From an uncultured Clostridia bacterium (GTDB lineage: Bacteria > Bacillota > Clostridia > Christensenellales > Borkfalkiaceae): DNA of 64,000 bases. Within the stretch, counting starts at the first letter, position 1; each line of letters starts with the position of its first letter. The position numbers and the translations under genes are program-made. Positions 1-7,052 of the stretch are shown here, in pieces. The stretch spans positions 62,001-126,000 of the forward strand of contig CAKQSB010000001.1 of assembly GCA_934271735.1 (NCBI GenBank), read 5' to 3'. The notes below the pieces were generated by a model. The model saw nothing but the letters and a program-made list of their open reading frames with translations. It had not been told where the DNA came from and searched no databases.

Positions 1-704
1 GCGCACGCGATACCCGAAACGGCGAACAGAACGGCTTCGAGCCAGATTGCTTTTTTGCCGAAAATGATTCCTTTTTCAGTGAAAACGAAGTAAACGAGAA
101 GGCTTGCTATCATTCCGCCGACAAGCCCGCCGATAAACCCGCTTACCGTTTTATTCGGACTTATCTTCTCGCAAAGCTTTTTACCGCCTATTGCGCTTCC
201 GACAAAGTACGCGAACGTATCCGCGCACGGCGTTATCGCAAAAGCCATCAGAAGCGGCTCGAAAGTGGGATATCTGTTAATAACAAGAAGCGAAACGAGT
301 ATCGTGGACGGGAATATCATAACGAACAAACTTATGCCTATGCTTTCCAAGGAAATATGATCGAACTCGAAAACGAGAAGCGAGAGAAGCATCAGGAACA
401 AAAACAGCATCGCGCCGAACGCCCAGCCCATACCTTTAAAGCCGTAAGCGATATATACTGCAAACGGATAAATGAAAATTATGATTTTCTGCGTTTTGAG
501 AAGCTTATCCGAGAACGCCCTTTCATATTCATATGTGGAAATAACCGCCATAATGAGAATAAAGAGGTCGAATAATAAATCCCCGACGGTTATCGGCTTC
601 AAAAAAACGCCGGCGAAAACTTCCGTTGTCAGAAAGTATTTCAAAAGGAAGAAACCGACGGTAACAATCACTATGCCGGCTCCCGTAATAATTCTTTTTA
701 ACAT
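1..704 (-). CDS. cdsA: Phosphatidate cytidylyltransferase, 3' end cut by window edge
   Basis: Makes CDP-diacylglycerol from phosphatidate and CTP at the membrane, the entry to phospholipid synthesis. The translated minus strand is rich in hydrophobic segments and carries the CdsA stretch CADTFAYFVGSAIGGKKL followed by ISPNKTVSGFIGGL, matching the family pattern (DTfAYfvG...ISPkKTvEGaiGG). The last part, including the C-terminal signature with its aspartates, lies beyond base 1. The start at 704 (MLKRIITGAG) is chosen because AAGGA lies nine bases upstream; an in-frame ATG at 728 lacks a ribosome site. It is the last visible gene of the frr-uppS-cdsA group. The identification is firm; only completeness is unknown. 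Confidence 0.88.
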   Translation of the reverse strand, partial: MLKRIITGAGIVIVTVGFFLLKYFLTTEVFAGVFLKPITVGDLLFDLFILIMAVISTYEYERAFSDKLLKTQKIIIFIYPFAVYIAYGFKGMGWAFGAMLFLFLMLLSLLVFEFDHISLESIGISLFVMIFPSTILVSLLVINRYPTFEPLLMAFAITPCADTFAYFVGSAIGGKKLCEKISPNKTVSGFIGGLVGGMIASLLVYFVFTEKGIIFGKKAIWLEAVLFAVSGIAC

Positions 705-839
705 TTTTTTCAATCCTTCAGTCGCCATAAAACAATAACGACTACGCAGTATGCAAACCTTAATCCCCTGTTTTCCTTGTTCGTTTGCGGCGTAATACAA
801 AAACATTACTCGCCGCCGAAATATTTTTAACGAAACAAA

Positions 840-1535
840 TTACACGCCGCCGAATCTTCTCTTTCTGTGAGAATACCATTCGAAAGCTTTTTTTAGTTCT
901 TCCTTATGGAAATCCGGCCACAACACGTCCGTGAAATAAAATTCCGCATAGGCGCATTGCCACAAAAAGAAATTGCTCAGCCGCATTTCTCCGCTCGTTC
1001 TGATAACGAGGTCGATATCGGGAAGAGACGAGGTGTAAAATCCGTTTACGAAATCTTCTTCGGTAAGTTCGGTTTTTCCGCTTTTTATTGCGAGGTTGGC
1101 GGCTCTGACTATTTCCGCCCGCGAACCGTAATTAAGCGCGATGTTAAGCGTTCTCTCCTTAAAATTTTCGGACTTTTTGACGACGTTTAAACATTTTTCC
1201 CTCAAACTTTCGGGAAGCGGCGTAATATCTCCCGATATTATCAGCCTTACTTCTTTTTTTATGAGTTTCGAGAGTTTTTTTTCTATAAGAACGCCCAAAA
1301 GACCGAAAATGGCGTCAATCTCCTCTTTCGGTCTCACCCAATTTTCCGTGGAAAAGGCATAAAGGCTGACGGCTTTTGCGCCCTCGTTGAAACACTCCGT
1401 AACGACTTCGTCGATAACGTCCGCTCCTTTTTTATGCCCGTAACTCCTCGGTTTTCCTCTTTTTTTTGCCCACCTGCCGTTTCCGTCCATTATTATCCCG
1501 ACGTGACGGGGTATGGCTTTTGACTCTTCTTCCAT
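840..1535 (-). CDS. uppS: Isoprenyl transferase (undecaprenyl diphosphate synthase)
   Basis: Cis-prenyltransferase that extends farnesyl diphosphate with isopentenyl units to make the C55 lipid carrier for peptidoglycan and other wall polymers. The 231-residue protein has the family P-loop GIIMDGNGRWAKKRG with catalytic Asp17, the SLYAFSTENW segment, and a C-terminal IRTSGEMRLSNFFLWQ block that binds diphosphate. Length is slightly below the usual 240-250. The start codon overlaps the frr stop (TAATG), so the two are translationally coupled; cdsA follows 135 bases downstream. All key residues are present. Confidence 0.96.
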   Translation of the reverse strand: MEEESKAIPRHVGIIMDGNGRWAKKRGKPRSYGHKKGADVIDEVVTECFNEGAKAVSLYAFSTENWVRPKEEIDAIFGLLGVLIEKKLSKLIKKEVRLIISGDITPLPESLREKCLNVVKKSENFKERTLNIALNYGSRAEIVRAANLAIKSGKTELTEEDFVNGFYTSSLPDIDLVIRTSGEMRLSNFFLWQCAYAEFYFTDVLWPDFHKEELKKAFEWYSHRKRRFGGV

Positions 1536-2110
1536 TATACGGTAAGAAGCTCCTTTTCTTTTTCCGCGGCGACTTTATCGATGGTCTCGACGGCTTTCGC
1601 CACTTTCTTTTCGACGTCGGATTCGTATTTTGCGTACTCGTCGTCCGTCATTTCTTTGGCTTTGTTCATCTTTTTGAGAGCGTCGAGCGCGTCTCTTCTT
1701 ACGTTTCTGACGGCGATTTTAGCGTCTTCCGCCATTTTCTTGACCTGTTTTACGATTTCCTTTCTTCTCTCTTCGGTGAGCGTGGGGAAAACAAGCCTTA
1801 TAACGTTTCCGTCGTTGGTGGGGTTAATGCCTATATCCGAAACCTGAATAGCCTTTTCGATGATTTTGAGAAGGCTTTTATCCCACGGCGTGATAACGAG
1901 GCACTGTCCGTCCGTAACGGCAATGTTGCCTACCTGATTTATCGGCGAAGGAGTTCCGTAATAATCTACTCTGATTTTATCGAGAACGTGCGGATTTGCT
2001 CTGCCCGCTCTTACCTGAGTGAGGTCGGAAATGAAAACATCGGTCGACTTGTCGAGTTTTTCGTCCGCTTCCATTATTATCATTTCAACTTTTTCGATGT
2101 CTAATGCCAT
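1535..2110 (-). CDS. frr: Ribosome recycling factor
   Basis: Releases ribosomes from mRNA after termination, together with EF-G. The 191-residue protein (family about 185) shows the typical RAGRANPHVLDKIRVDYYG segment, the PWDKSLLKIIEKAI segment and the PTLTEERRKEIVKQVKK helix. It is first in a coupled frr-uppS unit and has its own promoter at 2219-2247, behind the pyrH gene. The six-residue excess over the family norm is at the N-terminus (MALDIEKVEM...); no better-placed start is seen. Confidence 0.96.
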   Translation of the reverse strand: MALDIEKVEMIIMEADEKLDKSTDVFISDLTQVRAGRANPHVLDKIRVDYYGTPSPINQVGNIAVTDGQCLVITPWDKSLLKIIEKAIQVSDIGINPTNDGNVIRLVFPTLTEERRKEIVKQVKKMAEDAKIAVRNVRRDALDALKKMNKAKEMTDDEYAKYESDVEKKVAKAVETIDKVAAEKEKELLTV

Positions 2111-2218
2111 ATTTGTTCTCCCTTTGGTTTTCTTGAATTGTCCGTCCGCTTTTACCGCGAACGCAGTTTCCGTTTTTCGGCGTTTAATGTTACGCTTTAC
2201 GTATAAACGTATATAATA

Positions 2219-2247
2219 AGTATACGATAAAATTTCTCAAAATTCAA
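2219..2247 (-). promoter_or_regulatory. Sigma-A promoter for frr-uppS-cdsA
   Basis: On the minus strand TTGAAT (2242-2247), a 17-base spacer and TATACT (2219-2224) lie about 110 bases upstream of frr. The stretch between them is AT-rich. Confidence 0.65.
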
Positions 2248-2323
2248 CGTTTTTTTGAAATTTGCACGTTTTTTTGCTTATTTTTTAATTAAAAGTCGTC
2301 TTTTATGTATATTGAAACGGCTT

Positions 2324-3028
2324 TTAATAAATTACCGTGCCTTCCTTGTCTCCCGCGACGGCTTTTAAAATCGAATTTTCGCCGGAAAGCCCGAACGCGT
2401 GAACTTTAAGTCCGTTTTCCTTACACATAATAACTGCGGATGTGTCCATAGCTTTAAGCCCTCTGGCGACGTATTCGTCGTAAGTGAGTTTATCGAACTT
2501 TACGGCGTTCGGATTGGTTTTCGGGTCGCTGTCGTAAATACCGTCGATATTCTTCGCGAGAAGAAGAGCGTCAGCCCCGATTTCCGCGGCTTTGAGCGAC
2601 GCGCCCGTGTCGGTGGAGAAAAACGGATTGCCCGTTCCGCCGCCGAAAACGACGACTTTGCCGCTTTTTAAATATTCGTCCGCAAGCTTATGATTGAATC
2701 GTTCGCCTACGCCGGCAATGGAAATCGAAGTTAAAACCTTGGATTTCACGCCCGCGGAGATAAGAGCTTCGGAAACGGCAAGCGCGTTTATTACGGTCGC
2801 GAGCATTCCCATCTGATCGGCGGTAACTCTGTCCATATCGAGACCCTGTCTGCCGCGCCAGATATTTCCGCCGCCGACGACTACGCCTGTTTCCACGCCG
2901 AGTTCGACAACTTTTTTTATCTGCTCCGCAACGGATTTAAGCGATGCGGAATCGAAACCGTGTCCGCTTGTTCCGGAAAGGGCTTCCCCGCTGATTTTAA
3001 GCAATATTCTTTTATATTTCGCTTTCAT
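2324..3028 (-). CDS. pyrH: UMP kinase
   Basis: Phosphorylates UMP to UDP with ATP in pyrimidine nucleotide synthesis; a hexameric amino-acid-kinase-fold enzyme. The 234-residue protein has KRILLKISGEAL at the N-terminus, VVVGGGNIWRGRQG, the DQMGMLATVINALA helix and the STDTGASLKAAEIGADALL segment, all hallmarks of PyrH. GAGGAG lies just upstream of the ATG. It lies between tsf and frr, the usual bacterial order, but a terminator after tsf and a promoter before frr suggest it is transcribed separately. Confidence 0.97.
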   Translation of the reverse strand: MKAKYKRILLKISGEALSGTSGHGFDSASLKSVAEQIKKVVELGVETGVVVGGGNIWRGRQGLDMDRVTADQMGMLATVINALAVSEALISAGVKSKVLTSISIAGVGERFNHKLADEYLKSGKVVVFGGGTGNPFFSTDTGASLKAAEIGADALLLAKNIDGIYDSDPKTNPNAVKFDKLTYDEYVARGLKAMDTSAVIMCKENGLKVHAFGLSGENSILKAVAGDKEGTVIY

Positions 3029-3140
3029 AAAACTCCTCGTTCAGACGAATTGAATACTATAATAACTATATCTTGGTTTTGCGTTTTTCCGGGCAACCCC
3101 CGAAGAAAAAACGAAAACGCAACGTATTTAAAAAACAGAG

Positions 3141-3190
3141 CGCGTATTTTGCACGCGTATTTTGAACGCGTATTTTGAGCGCATATTTTA
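3141..3190. repeat. Four tandem 13-bp repeats
   Basis: Four head-to-tail copies of about 13 bp, unit CGCGTATTTTGNA, begin at 3141, 3154, 3167 and 3180; the last copy is degenerate (CGCATATTTT). They lie between the tsf terminator and pyrH. No function is evident. Confidence 0.7.
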
Positions 3191-3221
3191 AAAAACGGGA
3201 CGCGTAAAAAACGCGCCCCGT
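3189..3221 (-). terminator. Intrinsic terminator after tsf
   Basis: On the minus strand ACGGGGCGCG and CGCGTCCCGT pair (one G-U) around a T-rich loop and are followed by a T run. It sits 54 bases past the tsf stop and ends the rpsB-tsf transcript. Confidence 0.75.
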
Positions 3222-3274
3222 ATCGCACTGACCTGAAAGGATTAGGACGTTCTGATTTCTCGCCCGTAAAATCC

Positions 3275-3937
3275 TTATTTCTTCATTGCGGCAACCTGAG
3301 CCTGAACTTCGTCGGCAAGGTTTTCTTCCTTCTTCTGAAGACCTTCGCCCATTTCGTAACGAACGAATCTTCTTACGGAAATCTTTTCGCCGATCTGAGC
3401 CGTAGCTTCGATGATTACCTGTTCGATCGTCTTGGAAGGATCTTTAACGTATTTCTGGTTAAGAAGGCAGTTATCTTCATAGAAAGTTTTAATTCTTCCT
3501 TCGACCATCTTGTCTACGATAGCCGCGGGTTTACCTTCTTCGAGAGCCTGCGCTCTTAAAATGTTCTTTTCTTTCTCGATAACTTCTTCGGGAACTTCTT
3601 CCTTGCAAACGTACTGCGGATTTGCAGCGGCAATCTGAAGAGCGATGTCGTGAACGAGACCTCTGAACATATCTCCGTTTGCAACGAAGTCGGTTTCGCA
3701 GTTTACTTCGAGAAGCACGCCTACTCTTCCGCCCATGTGAATGTAGCTGTCTACGATACCTTCCGCAGCGATTCTGCCGGCCTTTTTAGCGGCTTTCGCG
3801 ATTCCTTTTTCTCTGAGGTAATCGATCGCTTTATCCATATCGCCGTCACATTCGACGAGAGCGTTTTTGCAATCCATCATTCCTGCGCCCGTTCTTTCAC
3901 GAAGCGTCTTAACGTCGTTGGCAGTATAATTAGCCAT
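3275..3937 (-). CDS. tsf: Elongation factor Ts
   Basis: Nucleotide exchange factor for EF-Tu. The 220-residue protein starts with the conserved N-terminal domain (VKTLRERTGAGMMDCKNAL, then KAIDYLREKGIAKAAKKAGR), has the GRVGVLLEVNCETDFVA strand of the core domain and ends with KISVRRFVRYEMGEG. It is shorter than the E. coli protein (283) but typical of Bacillota forms with a reduced C-terminal half. It lies 121 bases after rpsB in the same operon and is followed by a terminator. Confidence 0.97.
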   Translation of the reverse strand: MANYTANDVKTLRERTGAGMMDCKNALVECDGDMDKAIDYLREKGIAKAAKKAGRIAAEGIVDSYIHMGGRVGVLLEVNCETDFVANGDMFRGLVHDIALQIAAANPQYVCKEEVPEEVIEKEKNILRAQALEEGKPAAIVDKMVEGRIKTFYEDNCLLNQKYVKDPSKTIEQVIIEATAQIGEKISVRRFVRYEMGEGLQKKEENLADEVQAQVAAMKK

Positions 3938-4058
3938 ACTGAAATTCTCCTTATTGTTTAATTTTTTGCGGCGGAAATATTCCGCCTTTGTTTTACTGCG
4001 GGCGAATTTACGCCCCTTAATCGGGCGAATGGTTACGCCTCTCTATTCGTTTATCGGA

Positions 4059-4844
4059 TTACGCTTCGACGGAATCTTCGGCCGCAGATTCTTCGGCGAG
4101 AGCTTCTTCCGCTACGGCAGCAGCGGGTTCGTCGTCTACAACGTTACGTCTTACGGCGTCTTCGCCCTGCTTGGCTTCGATAACCGCGTCGGCGATGATG
4201 GAAGCGATGAGCTTAACCGCTCTGATTGCGTCGTCGTTGCCCGAGATAACGTAATCTACAAGGTCGGGATCGCAGTTGGTATCGGTGATAGCGACAACGG
4301 GAATGTTGAGCTTTCTCGCTTCCTTAACGGCGTTGAGTTCGCAGTTGGGGTCAACGACGAACATAACTCCGGGAAGACTTTTCATTTCTCTGATACCGCC
4401 GAGGTTGTGAAGGAGCTTGTCTCTTTCGGCTTTAAGACCTAAAACTTCTTTCTTGGGAAGAAGGTCGAATTCGCCGGTTTTCTCCATATTGTCGAGTTTG
4501 TTAAGTCTGTCGATTCTCGTTCTGATGGTCTTGAAGTTGGTAAGAGTACCGCCGAGCCATCTCGAGTTCACATAGTACATTCCGCATCTCTCGGCTTCCT
4601 CGCGGATAGCTTCCTGAGCCTGCTTCTTGGTGCCTACGAAAAGTACGTTCTTGCCCTGTTTAACCTGGTCTACGACGAACTTATAAGCTTCTTCGACAAG
4701 GTCGACCGTGATCTGAAGGTCGATAATGTGAATACCGTTTCTTTCGCCGTAAATGTACTTTTTCATTTTGGGGTTCCATCTTCTCGTCTGGTGTCCGAAA
4801 TGAACGCCCGCTTCGAGAAGCTGTTTCATAGAAGTTACTGCCAT
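4059..4844 (-). CDS. rpsB: 30S ribosomal protein S2
   Basis: Structural protein of the small ribosomal subunit. The 261-residue protein has MKQLLEAGVHFGHQTRRWNPK at the start, the IHIIDLQ segment, the GTKKQAQEAIREEAERCG segment and YVNSRWLGGTLTNFKTI, all diagnostic. The tail is a low-complexity, acidic Ala/Glu-rich extension (AAAVAEEALAEESAAEDSVEA) that many Bacillota S2 proteins also have. It has a strong promoter and a leader of roughly 110 bases, then is followed by tsf. Confidence 0.97.
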   Translation of the reverse strand: MAVTSMKQLLEAGVHFGHQTRRWNPKMKKYIYGERNGIHIIDLQITVDLVEEAYKFVVDQVKQGKNVLFVGTKKQAQEAIREEAERCGMYYVNSRWLGGTLTNFKTIRTRIDRLNKLDNMEKTGEFDLLPKKEVLGLKAERDKLLHNLGGIREMKSLPGVMFVVDPNCELNAVKEARKLNIPVVAITDTNCDPDLVDYVISGNDDAIRAVKLIASIIADAVIEAKQGEDAVRRNVVDDEPAAAVAEEALAEESAAEDSVEA

Positions 4845-4963
4845 AATTGTTCCTCCGTTATTCCTCCCCGGATCCGTTTTCTATGCGACAATGACCGCCT
4901 TTTAGTTGGATTTGACGGCACGAAGAGCCGCAAAGACCCGAGTGTGAATTTTATAGCCTGTTA

Positions 4964-4992
4964 AGTTTACCATATTTAAGTAAATTTTGCAA
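4964..4992 (-). promoter_or_regulatory. Promoter of rpsB-tsf
   Basis: Minus strand TTGCAA (4987-4992), 17-base spacer, TAAACT (4964-4969). The leader between it and rpsB contains a small hairpin (CGGC/GCCG) that could be an autogenous S2 site, which is speculative. Confidence 0.65.
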
Positions 4993-5017
4993 TCGATTTT
5001 ACGCCGCTTATATACAA

Positions 5018-6922
5018 TTATTTAATATTTTTTGAATTTTTTGCCTTTTTCTTCGAAATCAAAGCCGCCGCGAGGAAAATTCCTCCGATTAAAACGACGA
5101 CCGAGCCGAGCGAAATAACGCCGATTTTCACAAAAAGCTTCTCCGCCTCGCCCTCGCTCGGCTTTATAACGTGAGCTTTTTCGACGTAATTTCCGTTCTC
5201 TTCGTACACGACGTAAACAAACCTCTTTTCGCCGCTTATCTTCGCCCGCATAAACGCGAGCGGAGTTATCGTCGGCTTTCCGAACTTTCCGTTTACGATA
5301 TCTTCCGCGGAGTGCGACGAAAGCCTTTTATCCGTTTCCAGAACGTAAACGTTACCCTTTACAAAGGGCGAAGTAAATTCGGCGAATATGCCGCTTTTCT
5401 CTCTGAAAATGCCTTGATAATCAACTTCGGCGGCGACTTCTTCGCTTTGATCGAAATGTATTTCAAATGTTGCGGACCCGTCTTCGTTTCGGCTTACGAA
5501 ACTGATTTCCACGCCCGCATTATCGCCGTCGGAATAGCGGACGTAATCCGCCGCCCCCTTTCCGAAGCCGAAAGAAGAATACCCCGGGAGATCGGAAATC
5601 GCGGCGTAAGATATGCCGCCGAGCGAAACTTTTTCGTTTTCCGTATAGTCGCTTATAAAACCCCGTTTCATAAATCTGAAGACGTAAACTTCGTCCTTGC
5701 CGAAAGCGTTGCCGAGGTATTCTTCGCCGTATGTTCCGTTCGGGAGAATATATCCGTTATCCTCGTTCACGCGGTAAATTATGAACGCGCCGCCGTCGAA
5801 ACCGTTGGAAAGTTCCGCGCCGTAACCGATTTTTTCGCGGTATTCTATGTAAAAACTTTCTCTCTTCGTTTCGTAACCCGGCAAAACGAGTTTGTAAGCT
5901 TTGATTTTTCCTTTCCCGCTCTCCGTGGAAAAAAGCGTATATTTCCCGCCGCTTAAAACGGGAGCGATGTTTTCGCCCTCGCTTAAAAACCCGATTTTAT
6001 AAAGAGTGTAAGAAAGCGGGAGAACGGGTGCGGCCTCGGAGTGGTCGACCGCCATTATATCGAGTTCGCCTACGAGTTCTCTTTTTTCGTTCTCGTAAGA
6101 ATAAAGATCCGCCGCGCCGAGTACGTGCATAAATTCGTGACAAGCGGCGGAAGAAAGAGCTTTGCCGTCTTTTTCAAGAAGGGGGTAAGGCAGGAAAATA
6201 TAGTCGATAATCGACTTATCGCCTATCTTTTGCTCTTTAATCGTCTTTTCGGAATACTTCTCATCCATGACGTAAGCCGAACCAAGTCCGTCTGTTTCGC
6301 CCGATAAAAATCTGCTCTTTTTAGCCCACAGAACGCTTTCCTTTTCGGGAGCGGCGTCAAGGCACAAAACGAGCGTGAGACAATCCGCGTTGCCGTCGTT
6401 ATCGCCGTCGGTCTTTATTTCGCCGCTTAATTGCCCCTTTAATTTTTCGTTTACTTCCGCAACGAGATTTTCCGTTCTGAAAAAAGCGTCAATACTTGAT
6501 TTCGTTCCGTTCGGGTCGGGTTCGTTTTTAAAAGAAAATCTTCTGTTGTCGTAACCGTTTTCGTTTACTTTCTCATAAGCTCCGCCGCGAAGTTCGTATG
6601 CGGGCGAATAATAATCGGCGCCGTTATCAACCGTAACTTCCGCGACGATCTGCGTTTTTACGCTCGTTTTACCCATAGAAATAAACGAAACGTAAGAATC
6701 AAGCGAATTTTCGCCGCCCGTAAAAACCTTTTTCGTTACGGCTTTCATATCGTCGGAAAACTTCCCGCCACCCGCAAAACTTACCAAAACGACGGTGTTT
6801 ATCTTTTCCGAACCGTCATTTTCCGCGTTTCCGCTTTCCGTTTTGCCGCAGGAATATAAAAAACAATCTAAGAATATCACGGCGAGAACAGCCGCAAGAG
6901 TTTTCTTCATAACCTTTTTCAT
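5018..6922 (-). CDS. M6-type zinc metalloprotease, predicted lipoprotein with C-terminal membrane anchor
   Basis: Predicted secreted peptidase of the immune-inhibitor-A (M6) group. From the start at 6922 it is about 634 residues: MKKVMKKTLAAVLAVIFLD is a signal sequence leading to the lipobox LYSC. The active site HEFMHVLGAADLY at about residue 262 supplies the HExxH zinc ligands plus a downstream Asp. A final hydrophobic segment (SLGSVVVLIGGIFLAAALI) followed by lysines anchors the C-terminus, so both ends are probably membrane-attached. A longer frame open to 7087 runs through its own promoter and into spoIIE and is rejected. The -10 box ends seven bases before the ATG, so the mRNA may be leaderless; an alternative ATG at 6910 has only a poorly spaced AAGG. 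Substrate unknown. Confidence 0.78.
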   Translation of the reverse strand: MKKVMKKTLAAVLAVIFLDCFLYSCGKTESGNAENDGSEKINTVVLVSFAGGGKFSDDMKAVTKKVFTGGENSLDSYVSFISMGKTSVKTQIVAEVTVDNGADYYSPAYELRGGAYEKVNENGYDNRRFSFKNEPDPNGTKSSIDAFFRTENLVAEVNEKLKGQLSGEIKTDGDNDGNADCLTLVLCLDAAPEKESVLWAKKSRFLSGETDGLGSAYVMDEKYSEKTIKEQKIGDKSIIDYIFLPYPLLEKDGKALSSAACHEFMHVLGAADLYSYENEKRELVGELDIMAVDHSEAAPVLPLSYTLYKIGFLSEGENIAPVLSGGKYTLFSTESGKGKIKAYKLVLPGYETKRESFYIEYREKIGYGAELSNGFDGGAFIIYRVNEDNGYILPNGTYGEEYLGNAFGKDEVYVFRFMKRGFISDYTENEKVSLGGISYAAISDLPGYSSFGFGKGAADYVRYSDGDNAGVEISFVSRNEDGSATFEIHFDQSEEVAAEVDYQGIFREKSGIFAEFTSPFVKGNVYVLETDKRLSSHSAEDIVNGKFGKPTITPLAFMRAKISGEKRFVYVVYEENGNYVEKAHVIKPSEGEAEKLFVKIGVISLGSVVVLIGGIFLAAALISKKKAKNSKNIK

Positions 6923-6928
6923 AATAAG

Positions 6929-6957
6929 ATTATACAACTTCCGCGCCTTTTTTTCAA
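6929..6957 (-). promoter_or_regulatory. Promoter of the M6 protease gene, leaderless layout
   Basis: Minus strand TTGAAA (6952-6957), exactly 17 bases, TATAAT (6929-6934). The expected transcription start coincides with the A of the ATG at 6922. Confidence 0.75.
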
Positions 6958-6981
6958 GCTTTATCAAAGCGTTCAGGCAAA

Positions 6982-7020
6982 TTCGACTTATTTTACGCCT
7001 TTTCGACTTATCTTTCGACT
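6982..7020 (+). promoter_or_regulatory. Three Spo0A-like boxes upstream of spoIIE
   Basis: TTCGACT occurs at 6982-6988, 7002-7008 and 7014-7020; the established Spo0A box is TTCGACA (six of seven match). The third box overlaps the position of the -35 region of the spoIIE promoter. Confidence 0.65.
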
Positions 7021-7046
7021 TTTTGCGTTTATAAGCCGTATATAAT
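7014..7046 (+). promoter_or_regulatory. spoIIE promoter with stretched spacer
   Basis: TATAAT lies at 7041-7046. The only -35-like hexamer, TTCGAC at 7014-7019, is 21 bases away. Spo0A-dependent sigma-A promoters of spoIIE and spoIIG in Bacillus subtilis are known for the same overlong spacing. Confidence 0.6.
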
Positions 7047-7052
7047 CGGGCT

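Noticed and set aside
3025..3228. 67-codon frame between tsf and pyrH
   Set aside because: It runs through the terminator and the 13-bp repeats.
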